DNA of 64,000 nucleotides from Acidobacteriaceae bacterium (GCA_003134855.1 PLCS01000007.1:257011-321010), one strand, 5' to 3'; numbered from the stretch's first letter, positions 35,503-44,721 are shown. The notes: a model not told the origin generated them from the letters alone. A program made the numbers and translations.

Positions 35503-36588
35503 CTATTTCTGCGCCAGAGCCGCGAGGCGGTTGGCGATGCGCTCAGCGGCGTCGGGATGGGCCTGGGTGCGGGCGGCGGCGGCCATCGCGGCCAGTCGCT
35601 CCGAGCTCGTGAGCAGGCCGGTGAGCGCGGCCAGCAGCTTGCCGGGCACGTCGAGGTCGGTCTCTTTGAGCAGCAGGGCCGCGCCGGCCTTGACCATCTC
35701 CTCGGCGTTGCGGCGCTGGTGGTTGTCGGCGGCGGCGGCAAAGGGAACCAGCAAGGCGGGCTTGGCGGCTGCGGCCAACTCAGCCACCGTGGAAGCGCCG
35801 CTGCGGGCCATCACCAGCGTAGCCAGGGCAAAATGCCTCGGCATATCGTCGATGAAAGGCTGCACATCCCAACGTTCCGGGTCCGCGCCGCTGGCTGCAT
35901 AGGCTGCCTGGGTCGGCTCGAAGTGGCGCGCGCCGCTCTGATGAAGAACGGTGAGGCCAGGAACGGCGTTGAGCAGCTCCGGGAGAATTTTGGGCAGGTG
36001 GAGATTGAAGATGCGCGCTCCCTGCGAGCCGCCGAAGACGAGCAGGTGAGGATTAGGCGCGGTGGGCGGAGGAGTGAGCGCGAAGAACTCCGGGCGGACG
36101 GGAATGCCGGTGACCTCGGCGTTGCGGAACCACTTGGCGGCCGATTTGAAGTTGACGGCGGCGGCCTGGACGCGCTTGCCGACGAGGCGGTTGGCGAGGC
36201 CGGGCATCGCGTTGGGCTCAAAGGCCATCGCGGGAATTCTGAGGCGCAGGGCCGCCGCCATCGCCGGACCGGAGGCGTATCCGCCCACGCCGAAGACGAC
36301 ATTGGGTTTGAAGTCGCCGATCAGCTTGTTGCAGGTCCTCACGCTGAAGGGCAGGTGCAGCAGGGTGCGCAGGCGGGTAACCCAGGAGACGTTCTTGAGC
36401 TGGCCGACATCGACCAATTTCAATTGGAAGCCGGCCTCGGGAACCAGGCGCGACTCCATGCCGCGCGCCGTGCCGACGAAGAGGATCTCAGCTTCGTGGC
36501 TGGCGACCAGCTCGCGCGCCACGGCCAGCGCCGGAATGATGTGGCCTCCGGTGCCGCCGCCGGCGATGAGTACGCGCAGTTGGGACAA
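35503..36588 (-). CDS. murG: UDP-GlcNAc:undecaprenyl-PP-MurNAc-pentapeptide transferase
   Basis: This 361-residue GT28 glycosyltransferase has the MurG N-terminal loop AGGGTGGHIIPALAVAREL, GVGGYASGP, and the UDP-GlcNAc site VMARSGASTVAELAAAAKPALLVPFA. It makes lipid II at the inner face of the cytoplasmic membrane. The start codon is TTG, with AAAGG about 8 nt upstream. It is the last gene of the dcw cluster in this genome; murC, ddl and ftsQAZ do not follow. A small membrane protein gene lies between it and ftsW. Confidence 0.97.
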   Translation of the reverse strand: MSQLRVLIAGGGTGGHIIPALAVARELVASHEAEILFVGTARGMESRLVPEAGFQLKLVDVGQLKNVSWVTRLRTLLHLPFSVRTCNKLIGDFKPNVVFGVGGYASGPAMAAALRLRIPAMAFEPNAMPGLANRLVGKRVQAAAVNFKSAAKWFRNAEVTGIPVRPEFFALTPPPTAPNPHLLVFGGSQGARIFNLHLPKILPELLNAVPGLTVLHQSGARHFEPTQAAYAASGADPERWDVQPFIDDMPRHFALATLVMARSGASTVAELAAAAKPALLVPFAAAADNHQRRNAEEMVKAGAALLLKETDLDVPGKLLAALTGLLTSSERLAAMAAAARTQAHPDAAERIANRLAALAQK

Positions 36589-36599
36589 GCTAGTGCCTT

Positions 36600-37028
36600 T
36601 CAGGATAAGTTGTTCCCTGGATCGGAATCATTTGTCTTAGGTTTTATTTTGTAGCGTCGCAAGAATACAATCAGCCCAATAACTCCTATAGACAGTTCAA
36701 CCCCGGGAATCCCCCAGTCCGATTTCGAACTATTAAAGAAAACCCAAAGTGAATACAGAACAAAGGTCAGGCTCGCGGCAATTCCACAGCGTCTCGCTGA
36801 GAGCTTTTCCCTCCAATTGGTCCACCATGCAACCCCGAAGATGATGGCAAAGGCTGGGCAAATCGTATTAAAGAGCAGGATAAGTAACCATATCCTGAAC
36901 TTCCATAATGCGAAATTTTGTTGTTGCAACGCTTGAATTGTCTTGTGAAGGATAATATACGTCCCCAAAATACACAACAAGGACGAGATTCCGAAAATCC
37001 ATCCCATGATTTTTCTGAGACTTTGCAT
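36600..37028 (-). CDS. Hypothetical four-TM protein inside the dcw cluster
   Basis: This 142-residue protein has about four hydrophobic segments (near residues 10-28, 45-68, 80-98, 105-125) and a polar C-terminal tail. No family was recognised. It is clearly less GC-rich than ftsW and murG on either side, and a heptamer array separates it from ftsW. Both facts suggest insertion into the operon. It reads in the operon direction and ends 11 bp before murG, so it would be cotranscribed. Confidence 0.6.
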   Translation of the reverse strand: MQSLRKIMGWIFGISSLLCILGTYIILHKTIQALQQQNFALWKFRIWLLILLFNTICPAFAIIFGVAWWTNWREKLSARRCGIAASLTFVLYSLWVFFNSSKSDWGIPGVELSIGVIGLIVFLRRYKIKPKTNDSDPGNNLS

Positions 37029-37052
37029 AGTTTCATGCTACCTTTCCGATAC

Positions 37053-37087
37053 TTTTCACTGTTCCCTGATCACTGTTCCCTGTTTTC
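37053..37087. repeat. Heptamer array just after ftsW
   Basis: Plus-strand units are TTTTCAC, TGTTCCC, TGATCAC, TGTTCCC, TGTTTTC. The array ends 3 bp from the ftsW stop codon and reaches the upstream region of the small membrane gene. Confidence 0.8.
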
Positions 37088-37090
37088 CCA

Positions 37091-38185
37091 TCAATCCGCC
37101 TTCCGGCTGATGTTGAGCAATATGCCGATGCTGGCCAGCGTGAAGAAGAGTGACGTTCCGCCGGAGGAGATCAGCGGCAGCGGGATGCCTTTGGTGGGCA
37201 GCAGCGAGAGCACCACGCTGATGTTGAAGAAGGCTTGCAGCAGGAGCGTCATCGTAATGCCGAAGGCGGCGAGGCGGGCAAAGGGGTCGAGCGAGCGGAA
37301 GGATGTGCGCAGGCCGCGCATGCCGAAGACGACGAAGAGCGCGACGAGAGCGATGGCGCCGATCAGGCCCATCTCCTCGGCGATATTGGCGAAGATGAAG
37401 TCGGTGTGGGCCTCGGGAAGGAAGAAGAGCTTCTGCTGGCCATCCATGTAGCCGCGGCCGGTGATGCCGCCTGTGGCGACGGCGATCAGCGATTGGTTGA
37501 TGTGAAAGCCCGCGCCCTGCGGGTCGGCGTCGGGATTGAGAAAGGCGAGGACGCGGCGCAGACGCCAGGGAACCATGATGATCAGCCACGCCAGCGGAGG
37601 CAGCATGGCGCCGATGCCGATGAGCAGGTACTTCCAGGGCATTCCGGCCAAAAAGAGCATCAACAAGGTGACACCAGCCAGCACCAGCGCGGTGCCCAGA
37701 TCGGGCTGGCGCACAATGAGGGCGCAAAAGACCAGCGGAATCAGCGCGGCGCGCAGCAGGGTGCTCTTGCCCTCGGTCATCTTGTCGAGGCGCGTGGAGA
37801 GAAACCAGGCCAGAAAGAGAACCAGTACGGGCTTGGCGATCTCCGAGGGCTGGAGGGTGAAGAAATCGCCAAAGCGAATCCAGCGGTGGGTGTTGTGCGA
37901 GCCGGGCATGAAGAAGACCAGCACCAGCAGGAAGGTGGTGACGGAGAGCGCGGCGTAGATGAAGCGCGGGGATTTGTAGTGGGTGTAATCGATGTGCGAG
38001 AGCAGGAGCATGGCCAGCACACCAAGTACCGCCCATATGGCCTGTTTGCCGACAAAGGTAAACCCCGATTGGTAGCGCGCCTGGGCCACTACAGCAGAGG
38101 CGGAGTAGACCATCGCCAGTCCGGCCACGATCAGCAGCACGGTGGTGAAGAAGAGCCATTTATCGACGCCGGCGCGCTTTGCCAT
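37091..38185 (-). CDS. ftsW: Lipid II polymerase / cell division protein FtsW
   Basis: This 364-residue SEDS protein has about ten membrane segments. The SEDS motifs RWIRFGDFFTLQPSEIAKP, VRQPDLGTALVL and, near the end, PTKGIPLPLISSGGTSLF are present. It polymerises glycan strands at the septum with FtsI. Its ATG is only 3 nt after the murD stop, so it is translationally linked to murD. Confidence 0.96.
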   Translation of the reverse strand: MAKRAGVDKWLFFTTVLLIVAGLAMVYSASAVVAQARYQSGFTFVGKQAIWAVLGVLAMLLLSHIDYTHYKSPRFIYAALSVTTFLLVLVFFMPGSHNTHRWIRFGDFFTLQPSEIAKPVLVLFLAWFLSTRLDKMTEGKSTLLRAALIPLVFCALIVRQPDLGTALVLAGVTLLMLFLAGMPWKYLLIGIGAMLPPLAWLIIMVPWRLRRVLAFLNPDADPQGAGFHINQSLIAVATGGITGRGYMDGQQKLFFLPEAHTDFIFANIAEEMGLIGAIALVALFVVFGMRGLRTSFRSLDPFARLAAFGITMTLLLQAFFNISVVLSLLPTKGIPLPLISSGGTSLFFTLASIGILLNISRKAD

Positions 38186-38188
38186 GTT

Positions 38189-39550
38189 TCAATCCCGTAA
38201 ATCTTTGACGAGCTGCTTGAAGACTTTTCCGCGCTGCTCGTAGTTTTCAAACTGGTCGAAGCTGGAGCAGGCGGGGGCGAGCAGCACCACCTCGCCGGGA
38301 CGCGCGGCGGCAGCGGCGGAGGCGACGGCCTTGTCCAGAGTTTCGCAGGTGTAGATGGAGACCACGCCGCGCAGATGCGATTCGATCTTGGCCGCCGCCG
38401 AACCGATGGTATAGACAGCGCTGACCCGCTCGCGCAGCAAGTCGGCGAGCAGGGTGTAATCGGAGTTCTTGTCCTTGCCGCCGAGGATGAGATGAATGCC
38501 GCCGCTGAAGGCGGCGATGGCCTTGGCGGTGGCGTCCACGTTGGTGGCCTTGGAGTCGTTGTAGAACTGGACGCCGTTGTGAGTGACCACGTACTCGAGG
38601 CGATGCTCGACGGCCTGGAAGCTTTCGACGGCGCGGCGAATCACACCCGCCGGCACGCCGACCAGGCGAGCGGCGACCACCGCGGCCAGCACATTCTCGA
38701 TGTTGTGCCCACCCTTGAGGGGAATTCCGCGCAACGGCATTACGTGTTCCGTGGGCGCATCCTCGGCGGAGCGATAGACAACAGAGCCTTGCTCCAGCCA
38801 GGCTCCTTGATCGACCGGGTGCTCGATGGAGAACCAGTAAACCTTGGCGGCCGAGCGCGCGGCGGCGTCCTCGCAGGGCGTATTGTCGGCGTTCAGCACC
38901 AGGCAGTCATCGGCGGTCTGCGCGGCAAAGATGCGCTCCTTGGCCGCGCAATAGTTTTCAAAGCTGCCGTGGCGGTCGAGGTGGTCGGGGGTGATGTTGA
39001 GAATGACGGCGATCTCGGGATGGAACTGCTCGGTGGTTTCGAGCTGGAAGCTGGAGACTTCCAGAACCGACCAGGTGTCCTCGGTGCTGTCGTCGATGAG
39101 GGCGACAACCGGGAGGCCGATGTTGCCGCCGACCAGCGTGGGCAGGCCGCCAGCCTTGAGGATTTCGCCCAGCAGCGTGGTGGTGGTGGTCTTGCCGTTG
39201 GAGCCGGTGACGGCCAGCGTGTGGCCCTTGAGGAAGCGCGCGGCCAGTTCCAGCTCGCCGATGACCGGCAGGCCGAAGTGCTTCACCTGGGCCAGCTCGG
39301 GCGTGTCCAGCGGCACGCCGGGGCTGACGACGATCAGATCCTGGCGGCGGAAGGTAAGCAGGCCGTGGCCGCCGGACTCGACCATGATGCCGGCTTCGAT
39401 CAGCGCGGGAATCTCCTTGGCCAGCGCCTCGGCCGAGCGCACGTCGGAGACGGTGACCTGAGCGCCGCGCCGGCGGAGAAACAACGCCGCCGCCAGACCG
39501 GATTTGCCCAGTCCGACGACGAGAACTTTTTTGCCTTTTAAGTCCATCAT
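38189..39550 (-). CDS. murD: UDP-MurNAc-L-alanine:D-glutamate ligase
   Basis: This 453-residue Mur ligase has an N-terminal Rossmann-like domain (KVLVVGLGKSGLAAALFLRRRG). The ATP loop is TGSNGKTTTTTLLGE, the central signatures NITPDHLDRHGS and FYNDSKATNVDAT follow, and ACSSFDQFENYEQRG closes the protein. It adds D-glutamate in the cytoplasmic peptidoglycan pathway. It lies between mraY (42-bp gap) and ftsW (3-bp gap). Confidence 0.97.
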   Translation of the reverse strand: MMDLKGKKVLVVGLGKSGLAAALFLRRRGAQVTVSDVRSAEALAKEIPALIEAGIMVESGGHGLLTFRRQDLIVVSPGVPLDTPELAQVKHFGLPVIGELELAARFLKGHTLAVTGSNGKTTTTTLLGEILKAGGLPTLVGGNIGLPVVALIDDSTEDTWSVLEVSSFQLETTEQFHPEIAVILNITPDHLDRHGSFENYCAAKERIFAAQTADDCLVLNADNTPCEDAAARSAAKVYWFSIEHPVDQGAWLEQGSVVYRSAEDAPTEHVMPLRGIPLKGGHNIENVLAAVVAARLVGVPAGVIRRAVESFQAVEHRLEYVVTHNGVQFYNDSKATNVDATAKAIAAFSGGIHLILGGKDKNSDYTLLADLLRERVSAVYTIGSAAAKIESHLRGVVSIYTCETLDKAVASAAAAARPGEVVLLAPACSSFDQFENYEQRGKVFKQLVKDLRD

Positions 39551-39592
39551 CGAGTCTTGTCCTCTTTTTATTGTGCGCCGCGCGGAGCTTGC

Positions 39593-40729
39593 TTACCGCA
39601 ATTTAAGCGTGGTGAGTGCAAACAATGCAAACACCAGTGCGCCGATCCAGAAGCGAACAATGATTTTGGATTCACTCCAGCCCAATTGCTCGAAGTGATG
39701 ATGCAGGGGCGCCATCTTGAAGATGCGCTTCCCGTTGCGCAGCTTGTAGCTGCCCACTTGCAGGATCACGGAGAGGGTTTCCAGCACGAAGATGCCGCCG
39801 ATAAAAGGCAGCAGCAGCTCCTGGCGGATGATGATGGCGACCGTGCCGATGGCTCCGCCCAGGGCCAGCGAGCCGACGTCGCCCATGAATATCTCCGCTG
39901 GATGGGCGTTGTACCAAAGAAATCCAATCGACGCGCCGACCATGGCTCCGCAAAAGACGGTGAGCTCGCTGACCAGGGGCATGCGCTGGAGTTCGAGGTA
40001 GTCGGCAAAGACCACGTGGCCGCTGACGTAGGTGAGCACGGTCAGCGCGCCGGCGGCGATGATGGTGCATCCGATGGCCAGGCCGTCGAGGCCGTCGGTC
40101 AGGTTGACGGCGTTGCACGAACCGACCAGAACGACGACGACCCAGAGAACGAAGGGCAGAAAGACAAGGAATCCCAGGTAATGAATCGTGCCCGGCCAAT
40201 TCCAGAGCATATCAGGGCGCAGGCTCTTGATGAACGGCACCGTCAACTGGGTGGAGAACTTTCCAAACTGCTGCATCACCACCAGCGCTACGGCCACGGC
40301 GGCCGCGGCCAGACCCTGCCAGAGAAGCTTGGCCCGCGTCGTCAGGCCCAGGCTGCGCTTCTGGACCACTTTGATGTAGTCGTCGGCAAAGCCGATGGCT
40401 CCGAAGGCGAGCGTGGAAAAGACCACGATCCAGACAAAGGGGTTGGAGGGCACCGACCAGAGCACCGTGGGCAGCAGAATGGCGATGGCGATGAGCACGC
40501 CGCCCATGGTCGGAGTGCCGGACTTCTTCAGGTGCGTCTGCGGGCCGTCGTCGCGGACGTACTGGCCGATCTGGAACTCGCGCAGCTTCTGGATCACCCA
40601 GGGGCCGATGAAGAGCGCAATCAGCAACGCAGTGCCCGTGGCAAATGCGGTGCGAAAGGTCAAATAGCGGAAGACGCGGAAGGGGTGAAAGAACGGAAAG
40701 AGCTTTTCGTAGAGCAGCCAGTAAAGCAA
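39593..40729 (-). CDS. mraY: Phospho-MurNAc-pentapeptide transferase
   Basis: This 378-residue protein has about ten membrane segments. MraY signatures are visible: [30 protein letters not shown] and the C-terminal [15 protein letters not shown]. It makes lipid I. The start is TTG ([11 protein letters not shown]) with GGAGG nine nt upstream. The 78-bp space to the metallo-beta-lactamase gene shows no terminator. Confidence 0.97.
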   Translation of the reverse strand: MLYWLLYEKLFPFFHPFRVFRYLTFRTAFATGTALLIALFIGPWVIQKLREFQIGQYVRDDGPQTHLKKSGTPTMGGVLIAIAILLPTVLWSVPSNPFVWIVVFSTLAFGAIGFADDYIKVVQKRSLGLTTRAKLLWQGLAAAAVAVALVVMQQFGKFSTQLTVPFIKSLRPDMLWNWPGTIHYLGFLVFLPFVLWVVVVLVGSCNAVNLTDGLDGLAIGCTIIAAGALTVLTYVSGHVVFADYLELQRMPLVSELTVFCGAMVGASIGFLWYNAHPAEIFMGDVGSLALGGAIGTVAIIIRQELLLPFIGGIFVLETLSVILQVGSYKLRNGKRIFKMAPLHHHFEQLGWSESKIIVRFWIGALVFALFALTTLKLR

Positions 40730-40807
40730 GTGGCCTCCAGAGCCGGGGTAGGGCGGATTCAGCTTGATTTTACTAGGCCGGAGTGAGGCGAGGCTGTGGA
40801 AGCCGCG

Positions 40808-41683
40808 CTATCGCTTTTCCACCTCTTGCCGCTTCAACTCCGCCTCGAAGGCCCGCTCCCTGTCAGCAATGTAACTCTTGTAGCCCTCTGGGTCGATGAA
40901 GGTATTATGGTCGCCGCGCTGCCAGCGTTCATACTTCTCTTTCAGCCCATAGTAACCGCCGTGCGCGCCGAGAAAGATGTCGCAGGGCAGGCTCTTGAGC
41001 ACCTGAAAGCCATGCGCGTAGTCGCTGGCGATATGCGGGTAAGTCTTGTTGTTCACCAGCTTGTAGCCTGGATTCACATTCGGGCTGCCTACGATGACCA
41101 CGTGGAGAGTGCGGCCGGCTTCGGTTTCATCGAAGGTCCAGGTAGTGGTTCCTCTGGTGTGGCCCGCTGTGAGGTGCGCTGTGAGGACGGTATCTCCCAG
41201 CTTGACCGTATCGCCGTCGTGCAGCACGCGGTCCACCTTCACCGGCGGAAATCTCATCTCCGGCTGGGCGCCGTATTGAAAGTCCTCTTTGCCGCCCGAC
41301 TCCACCACCGGCACATCGGCGTCCATCACAAAATACTGCGCGCCGGTGAGCTTCTTCACCAGCGCTGCGCCCGCGCAGTGGTCGTTGTGCGCGTGGCTGA
41401 TAAGCAGGATCTTGATGTCACCGAAGCGGAAGCCCAACTGCTCAACACTTTTTTCCATGAGCGAAACGTTCTCTTCAAAGCTGCTGTTGATGAGAATGTT
41501 TCCCTGGGGCGTGACGATGAGATACGAGGCTAGATCTTCGCTGCCGACGTAGTAGAGGTTGCCCGCGATGTGGTGGGGCGGAAATGGCGTGGTCCAGGAA
41601 GGCGGGTTCTGCGCGGCAATCCGCGCGGAAATCGCGAGAAATACAAACAGTGCAACACTACCGCTCAATCTGCGAAGATTCAC
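40808..41683 (-). CDS. Subclass B3 metallo-beta-lactamase-like secreted hydrolase
   Basis: This 291-residue protein starts with GTG behind a strong AGGAGG site and a signal peptide (ALFVFLAISARIAAQ). The zinc ligands are complete: H97, H99, D101 and H102 in SHAHNDHCAG, H175 in TAGHTRGTTTW, and H241 in GAHGGYY. The HxHxDH set and lack of the Zn2 cysteine mark subclass B3. The known reaction is hydrolysis of beta-lactams in the periplasm; a related lactone or peptidoglycan-derived substrate is possible. It sits 8 bp after murF and 78 bp before mraY in the same direction, so it appears cotranscribed with the wall-synthesis genes. Confidence 0.9.
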   Translation of the reverse strand: MNLRRLSGSVALFVFLAISARIAAQNPPSWTTPFPPHHIAGNLYYVGSEDLASYLIVTPQGNILINSSFEENVSLMEKSVEQLGFRFGDIKILLISHAHNDHCAGAALVKKLTGAQYFVMDADVPVVESGGKEDFQYGAQPEMRFPPVKVDRVLHDGDTVKLGDTVLTAHLTAGHTRGTTTWTFDETEAGRTLHVVIVGSPNVNPGYKLVNNKTYPHIASDYAHGFQVLKSLPCDIFLGAHGGYYGLKEKYERWQRGDHNTFIDPEGYKSYIADRERAFEAELKRQEVEKR

Positions 41684-41691
41684 TTTTCCTC

Positions 41692-43092
41692 CTACGCTTT
41701 CGGTTTACTCTTAAGCGCCTCAATCGCCCGCTCCAGATGGACGCCGCGCGAGCCTTTGACGAGCGCCACGTCGCCTTTGCGGAGATTCTGCCTGAGCCAG
41801 CGGCCAGCGGCTTCGGCGTCGGGCAAAAACAGCGCGGCGACTCCGCCCTTGCAGGCGGCGGCGGCCAGATGCTCGGCATTGCCGCCGACACCGACCACTA
41901 CATCGAGCCCAGCTTCAGCGGCGGCGCGTCCGCAGGCCGAGTGCAGCGCAGGGCCTTGCTCGCCCATCTCCAGCATCTCGCCGGCAATGAGAATGCGGCG
42001 CTTGGCGGGGCGCGCGGCCAGCGTGCGGATCATCGAGCGCAGCGCCTCGGGGTTGGAGTTGTAGCTGTCGTTGAGGATCGTCGCGCCTTTGACCGCGAGC
42101 ACCTCGCCGCGCTTGTCGCCGGCGGTGAGGGTTTCCAGAGCGGCGACCGCGGCATCCAGATCGACGCCCGCTTCCAGCGCAACGGCCAAACCGGCCAGCG
42201 CGTTCAAGGCGTTGTGCGCGCCCAGCAGATGCAGCGTGAAAGCGCCCTCGCGCTCGCCGGCGCGATAGCGGACATGCAGGCCGGCAAGGTCTTCGGTTGC
42301 TGCCAGCAGTCGCGGATCGGCGCAGGGGCCGGCGCCGAAGTACACCGCGCGTCCATGAAAGTCGCGGCCAAACTGCGAGGCGTAAGAGTCGTCGCAATTG
42401 AGAAAGACAACACCGTTGGTGGGCAGCGCGTCCACCAACTCGAATTTCGCGCGGGCGATGCCGGCGTGGCCGTTGGCAAAATTCTCTACATGCGCGTTGC
42501 CGACGTTGGTGATCACGCCCCAGTCGGGCGCGGCAATCAGGGCCAGCGCGGCGATTTCGCCGGGGTGGTTCATGCCCATCTCGATGACCGCAACCTCGTG
42601 CTCGGCATTGAGGCGCAGCAGTTGCAGGGGCAGGCCGAAGCTGTTGTTGAGGTTGCCCTGCGACTTGAGCACGTTGAACTTTGCGCCCAGGGCCGCGGCA
42701 ATCGCTTCCTTGGTGGTGGTCTTGCCTGCCGAGCCGGTGACGGCCACCACGCGCTTGCCCCATCGGCGACGAATGTGCGCGGCCAGAGCTTGCAGCGCAC
42801 GCAGCGGGTCTTCGGCGATGAGTAGCGGTACGGCCAGCGCGGCGTCGGGCAGCGTGGCCACCCGCGCGCGAGAGACCACCGCGGCCACGGCACCGCGTTG
42901 CACTGCGGCGGCGACAAAGTCGTGGCCGTCGTGGCGCTCGCCGCGCACCGCGAAGAAGAGCTCGCCCGCGGCCACGGCGCGCGAGTCAATCGAGTAGCCG
43001 CTGACGATGAGCGCGCCGGCGTTGACCACGCTGGTTGGCGCTTCCAGCACCGCGCCCGCACCGATGGCCGCTTCCGCAAGTGTGAGTTTCAT
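41692..43092 (-). CDS. murF: UDP-MurNAc-tripeptide:D-alanyl-D-alanine ligase
   Basis: This 466-residue Mur ligase has an N-terminal substrate domain (GYSIDSRAVAAGELFFAVRGERHDGHDFV), the ATP loop TGSAGKTTTKEAIAAAL, IEMGMNHPGEIAAL, and the C-terminal DSYNSNPEALRSMI and GEMLEMGEQG. These are MurF hallmarks. Its ATG overlaps the murE stop (ATGA). Confidence 0.96.
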   Translation of the reverse strand: MKLTLAEAAIGAGAVLEAPTSVVNAGALIVSGYSIDSRAVAAGELFFAVRGERHDGHDFVAAAVQRGAVAAVVSRARVATLPDAALAVPLLIAEDPLRALQALAAHIRRRWGKRVVAVTGSAGKTTTKEAIAAALGAKFNVLKSQGNLNNSFGLPLQLLRLNAEHEVAVIEMGMNHPGEIAALALIAAPDWGVITNVGNAHVENFANGHAGIARAKFELVDALPTNGVVFLNCDDSYASQFGRDFHGRAVYFGAGPCADPRLLAATEDLAGLHVRYRAGEREGAFTLHLLGAHNALNALAGLAVALEAGVDLDAAVAALETLTAGDKRGEVLAVKGATILNDSYNSNPEALRSMIRTLAARPAKRRILIAGEMLEMGEQGPALHSACGRAAAEAGLDVVVGVGGNAEHLAAAACKGGVAALFLPDAEAAGRWLRQNLRKGDVALVKGSRGVHLERAIEALKSKPKA

Positions 43093-44612
43093 TGCTCACC
43101 ACCATAACCGATTTCGCCGAGCGCGGAAAGGGCAATTGCAACGTCGTCGAAGGGAATCGTGCTAAAGCCGAGAATCTGCTCCTTCTCGTGGCCTTTGCCG
43201 GCGATCAAAACCACGTCGCCGGGGGCGGCCTCATGGAGAGCGAGGCGGATGGCGGAGGCGCGGTCCGGCTCGATGGCGTAGCGAACAGGATTGCCGAGGG
43301 GGCTCGCCTTCAACCCCGGCTCGATCTCGGCCAGAATCGCCAGCGGCTCCTCGCTGCGGGGATTGTCGCTGGTGGCGACGACAAAGTCGCTTCCCTGCCC
43401 CGCGGCCAGACCCATCCGGGGCCGCTTGGTGCGGTCGCGGTCGCCGCCGCAGCCGAACATCGTGATCACGCGCCCACCGGTCTGCGCCGTCATCTGGCGC
43501 GCGAGGGCGGTCAGATTGCGCAGCGCATCGTCGGTGTGGGCGTAGTCCACAATCACCGTGAAGGGCTGGCCCGCATCGACGGATTGAAAGCGGCCGGGAA
43601 CAGGCTGGAGGCCGGGAACGAATTCAACCAGATCAGCAAAGGGGACGCCACGCGCATGGGCTGCGGTGAAGGCGGCCAGCAGGTTGAGGATGTTCACCTC
43701 GCCGGCGAGATGCGAGACGACTTTGGCCGCGCCCGCCGGGGTTTCGAGTTCGAGGAGCGCGCCCGAGGGTGTGAGCGTGTGTCGTGCCGCGCGCCAGTCG
43801 CCCGCGCCGATGCCGTAGGTGCGCACCTCTGTGCCGGCTTTCGCGGCCGCATCGGTGAGTGCCATTGTGTGCGGGTCGTGCGCATTGAAAACCGCGACGC
43901 GCGGAGCGGGGTAGACCGCGCCGTCGAAGAGCAGCCGCTTGGCCGCGAAGTACTTCTCCATCGTCTGGTGATAGTCGAGGTGGTCGCGGGTGAGATTGGT
44001 GAAAACGGCCACGTCGAAATTCAAACCGATCGCCCGGCCCTGGTCGAGCGCGTGGCTGGAGACTTCTGTCACCAGCTCGGTTGCGCCGCGAGCAACGCCT
44101 TCGGCCATTAACTCAAACAAATCTCTGGATTCGGGGGTGGTGTGCACCGAGGGCCGCACTTCGCCGGCGACGTGATATTCGATTGTCCCGACCAGAACCG
44201 TCTTGCGCTGGGCGGCGTTGAGCAGCGCTTCGATGAGGTAGGCTGTGGTGGTTTTGCCATTGGTCCCGGTGATCCCGGTGGCCGAGAGCTTGCGCTCCGG
44301 ATGGCCGAAGAAGGCGGCTGAGGCCTCGGCCAGCGCGCGCCGTCCGTGCTCGACCTCCAGCAGAGGCAGGCCGGGCGCGAAGACCAGTAGGTGGTCAAAG
44401 GTCTGCGCGGAATCGGTAATGATTCCCAACGCTCCAGCCGCGCGAGCCTTCTCGACGTAGCGATTGCCGTCGGTCGAGCCGCCCTTCATCGCGACAAAGA
44501 CCGCGCCCGGCTTCACCTTGCGCGAGTCGTATTCGACGCCGGTGACCGGCTCGGCTGAGTCGCCGCCCGCGCCTACCGCCGTCACTTCCGCAATTAAATC
44601 TTTCCAGTTCAT
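43089..44612 (-). CDS. murE: UDP-MurNAc-dipeptide:meso-diaminopimelate ligase
   Basis: I start at the ATG at 44612 (MNWKDLIAEV), giving 507 residues; GTG at 44615 is equally placed. The frame upstream has no similarity. Signatures are EYDSRKVKPGAVFVAMKG, the ATP loop TGTNGKTTTAYLIEAL, NLTRDHLDYHQTMEKY and TSDNPRSEEP. The DNPR motif indicates meso-diaminopimelate rather than lysine as the third residue. A plus-strand gene separates it from ftsI, so it probably uses its own promoter (TACAAT at 44623-44628). Confidence 0.96.
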   Translation of the reverse strand: MNWKDLIAEVTAVGAGGDSAEPVTGVEYDSRKVKPGAVFVAMKGGSTDGNRYVEKARAAGALGIITDSAQTFDHLLVFAPGLPLLEVEHGRRALAEASAAFFGHPERKLSATGITGTNGKTTTAYLIEALLNAAQRKTVLVGTIEYHVAGEVRPSVHTTPESRDLFELMAEGVARGATELVTEVSSHALDQGRAIGLNFDVAVFTNLTRDHLDYHQTMEKYFAAKRLLFDGAVYPAPRVAVFNAHDPHTMALTDAAAKAGTEVRTYGIGAGDWRAARHTLTPSGALLELETPAGAAKVVSHLAGEVNILNLLAAFTAAHARGVPFADLVEFVPGLQPVPGRFQSVDAGQPFTVIVDYAHTDDALRNLTALARQMTAQTGGRVITMFGCGGDRDRTKRPRMGLAAGQGSDFVVATSDNPRSEEPLAILAEIEPGLKASPLGNPVRYAIEPDRASAIRLALHEAAPGDVVLIAGKGHEKEQILGFSTIPFDDVAIALSALGEIGYGGEQ

Positions 44613-44622
44613 CACGGCTCTA

Positions 44623-44628
44623 ATTGTA
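44623..44628 (-). promoter_or_regulatory. Candidate -10 element (TACAAT) of murE
   Basis: On the minus strand TACAAT ends 7 nt before GTG (44615) and 10 nt before ATG (44612). It would drive the murE-murG unit, which is cut off from the mraZ promoter by an oppositely oriented gene. No clear -35 is seen. Confidence 0.45.
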
Positions 44629-44721
44629 GATGGTTGCGGGACGGTCTCTTCGGATTGGCGGTAAGATGCTTTCATGGATTTCGCACGATCCCCTGACAGA
44701 ATATGAATTGGAGGTAACCCA

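Noticed and set aside
40808..41683. B3 lactamase as a recently acquired resistance cassette
   Set aside because: No integron, insertion sequence or composition shift is visible; tight spacing in the mur operon argues for a resident gene.
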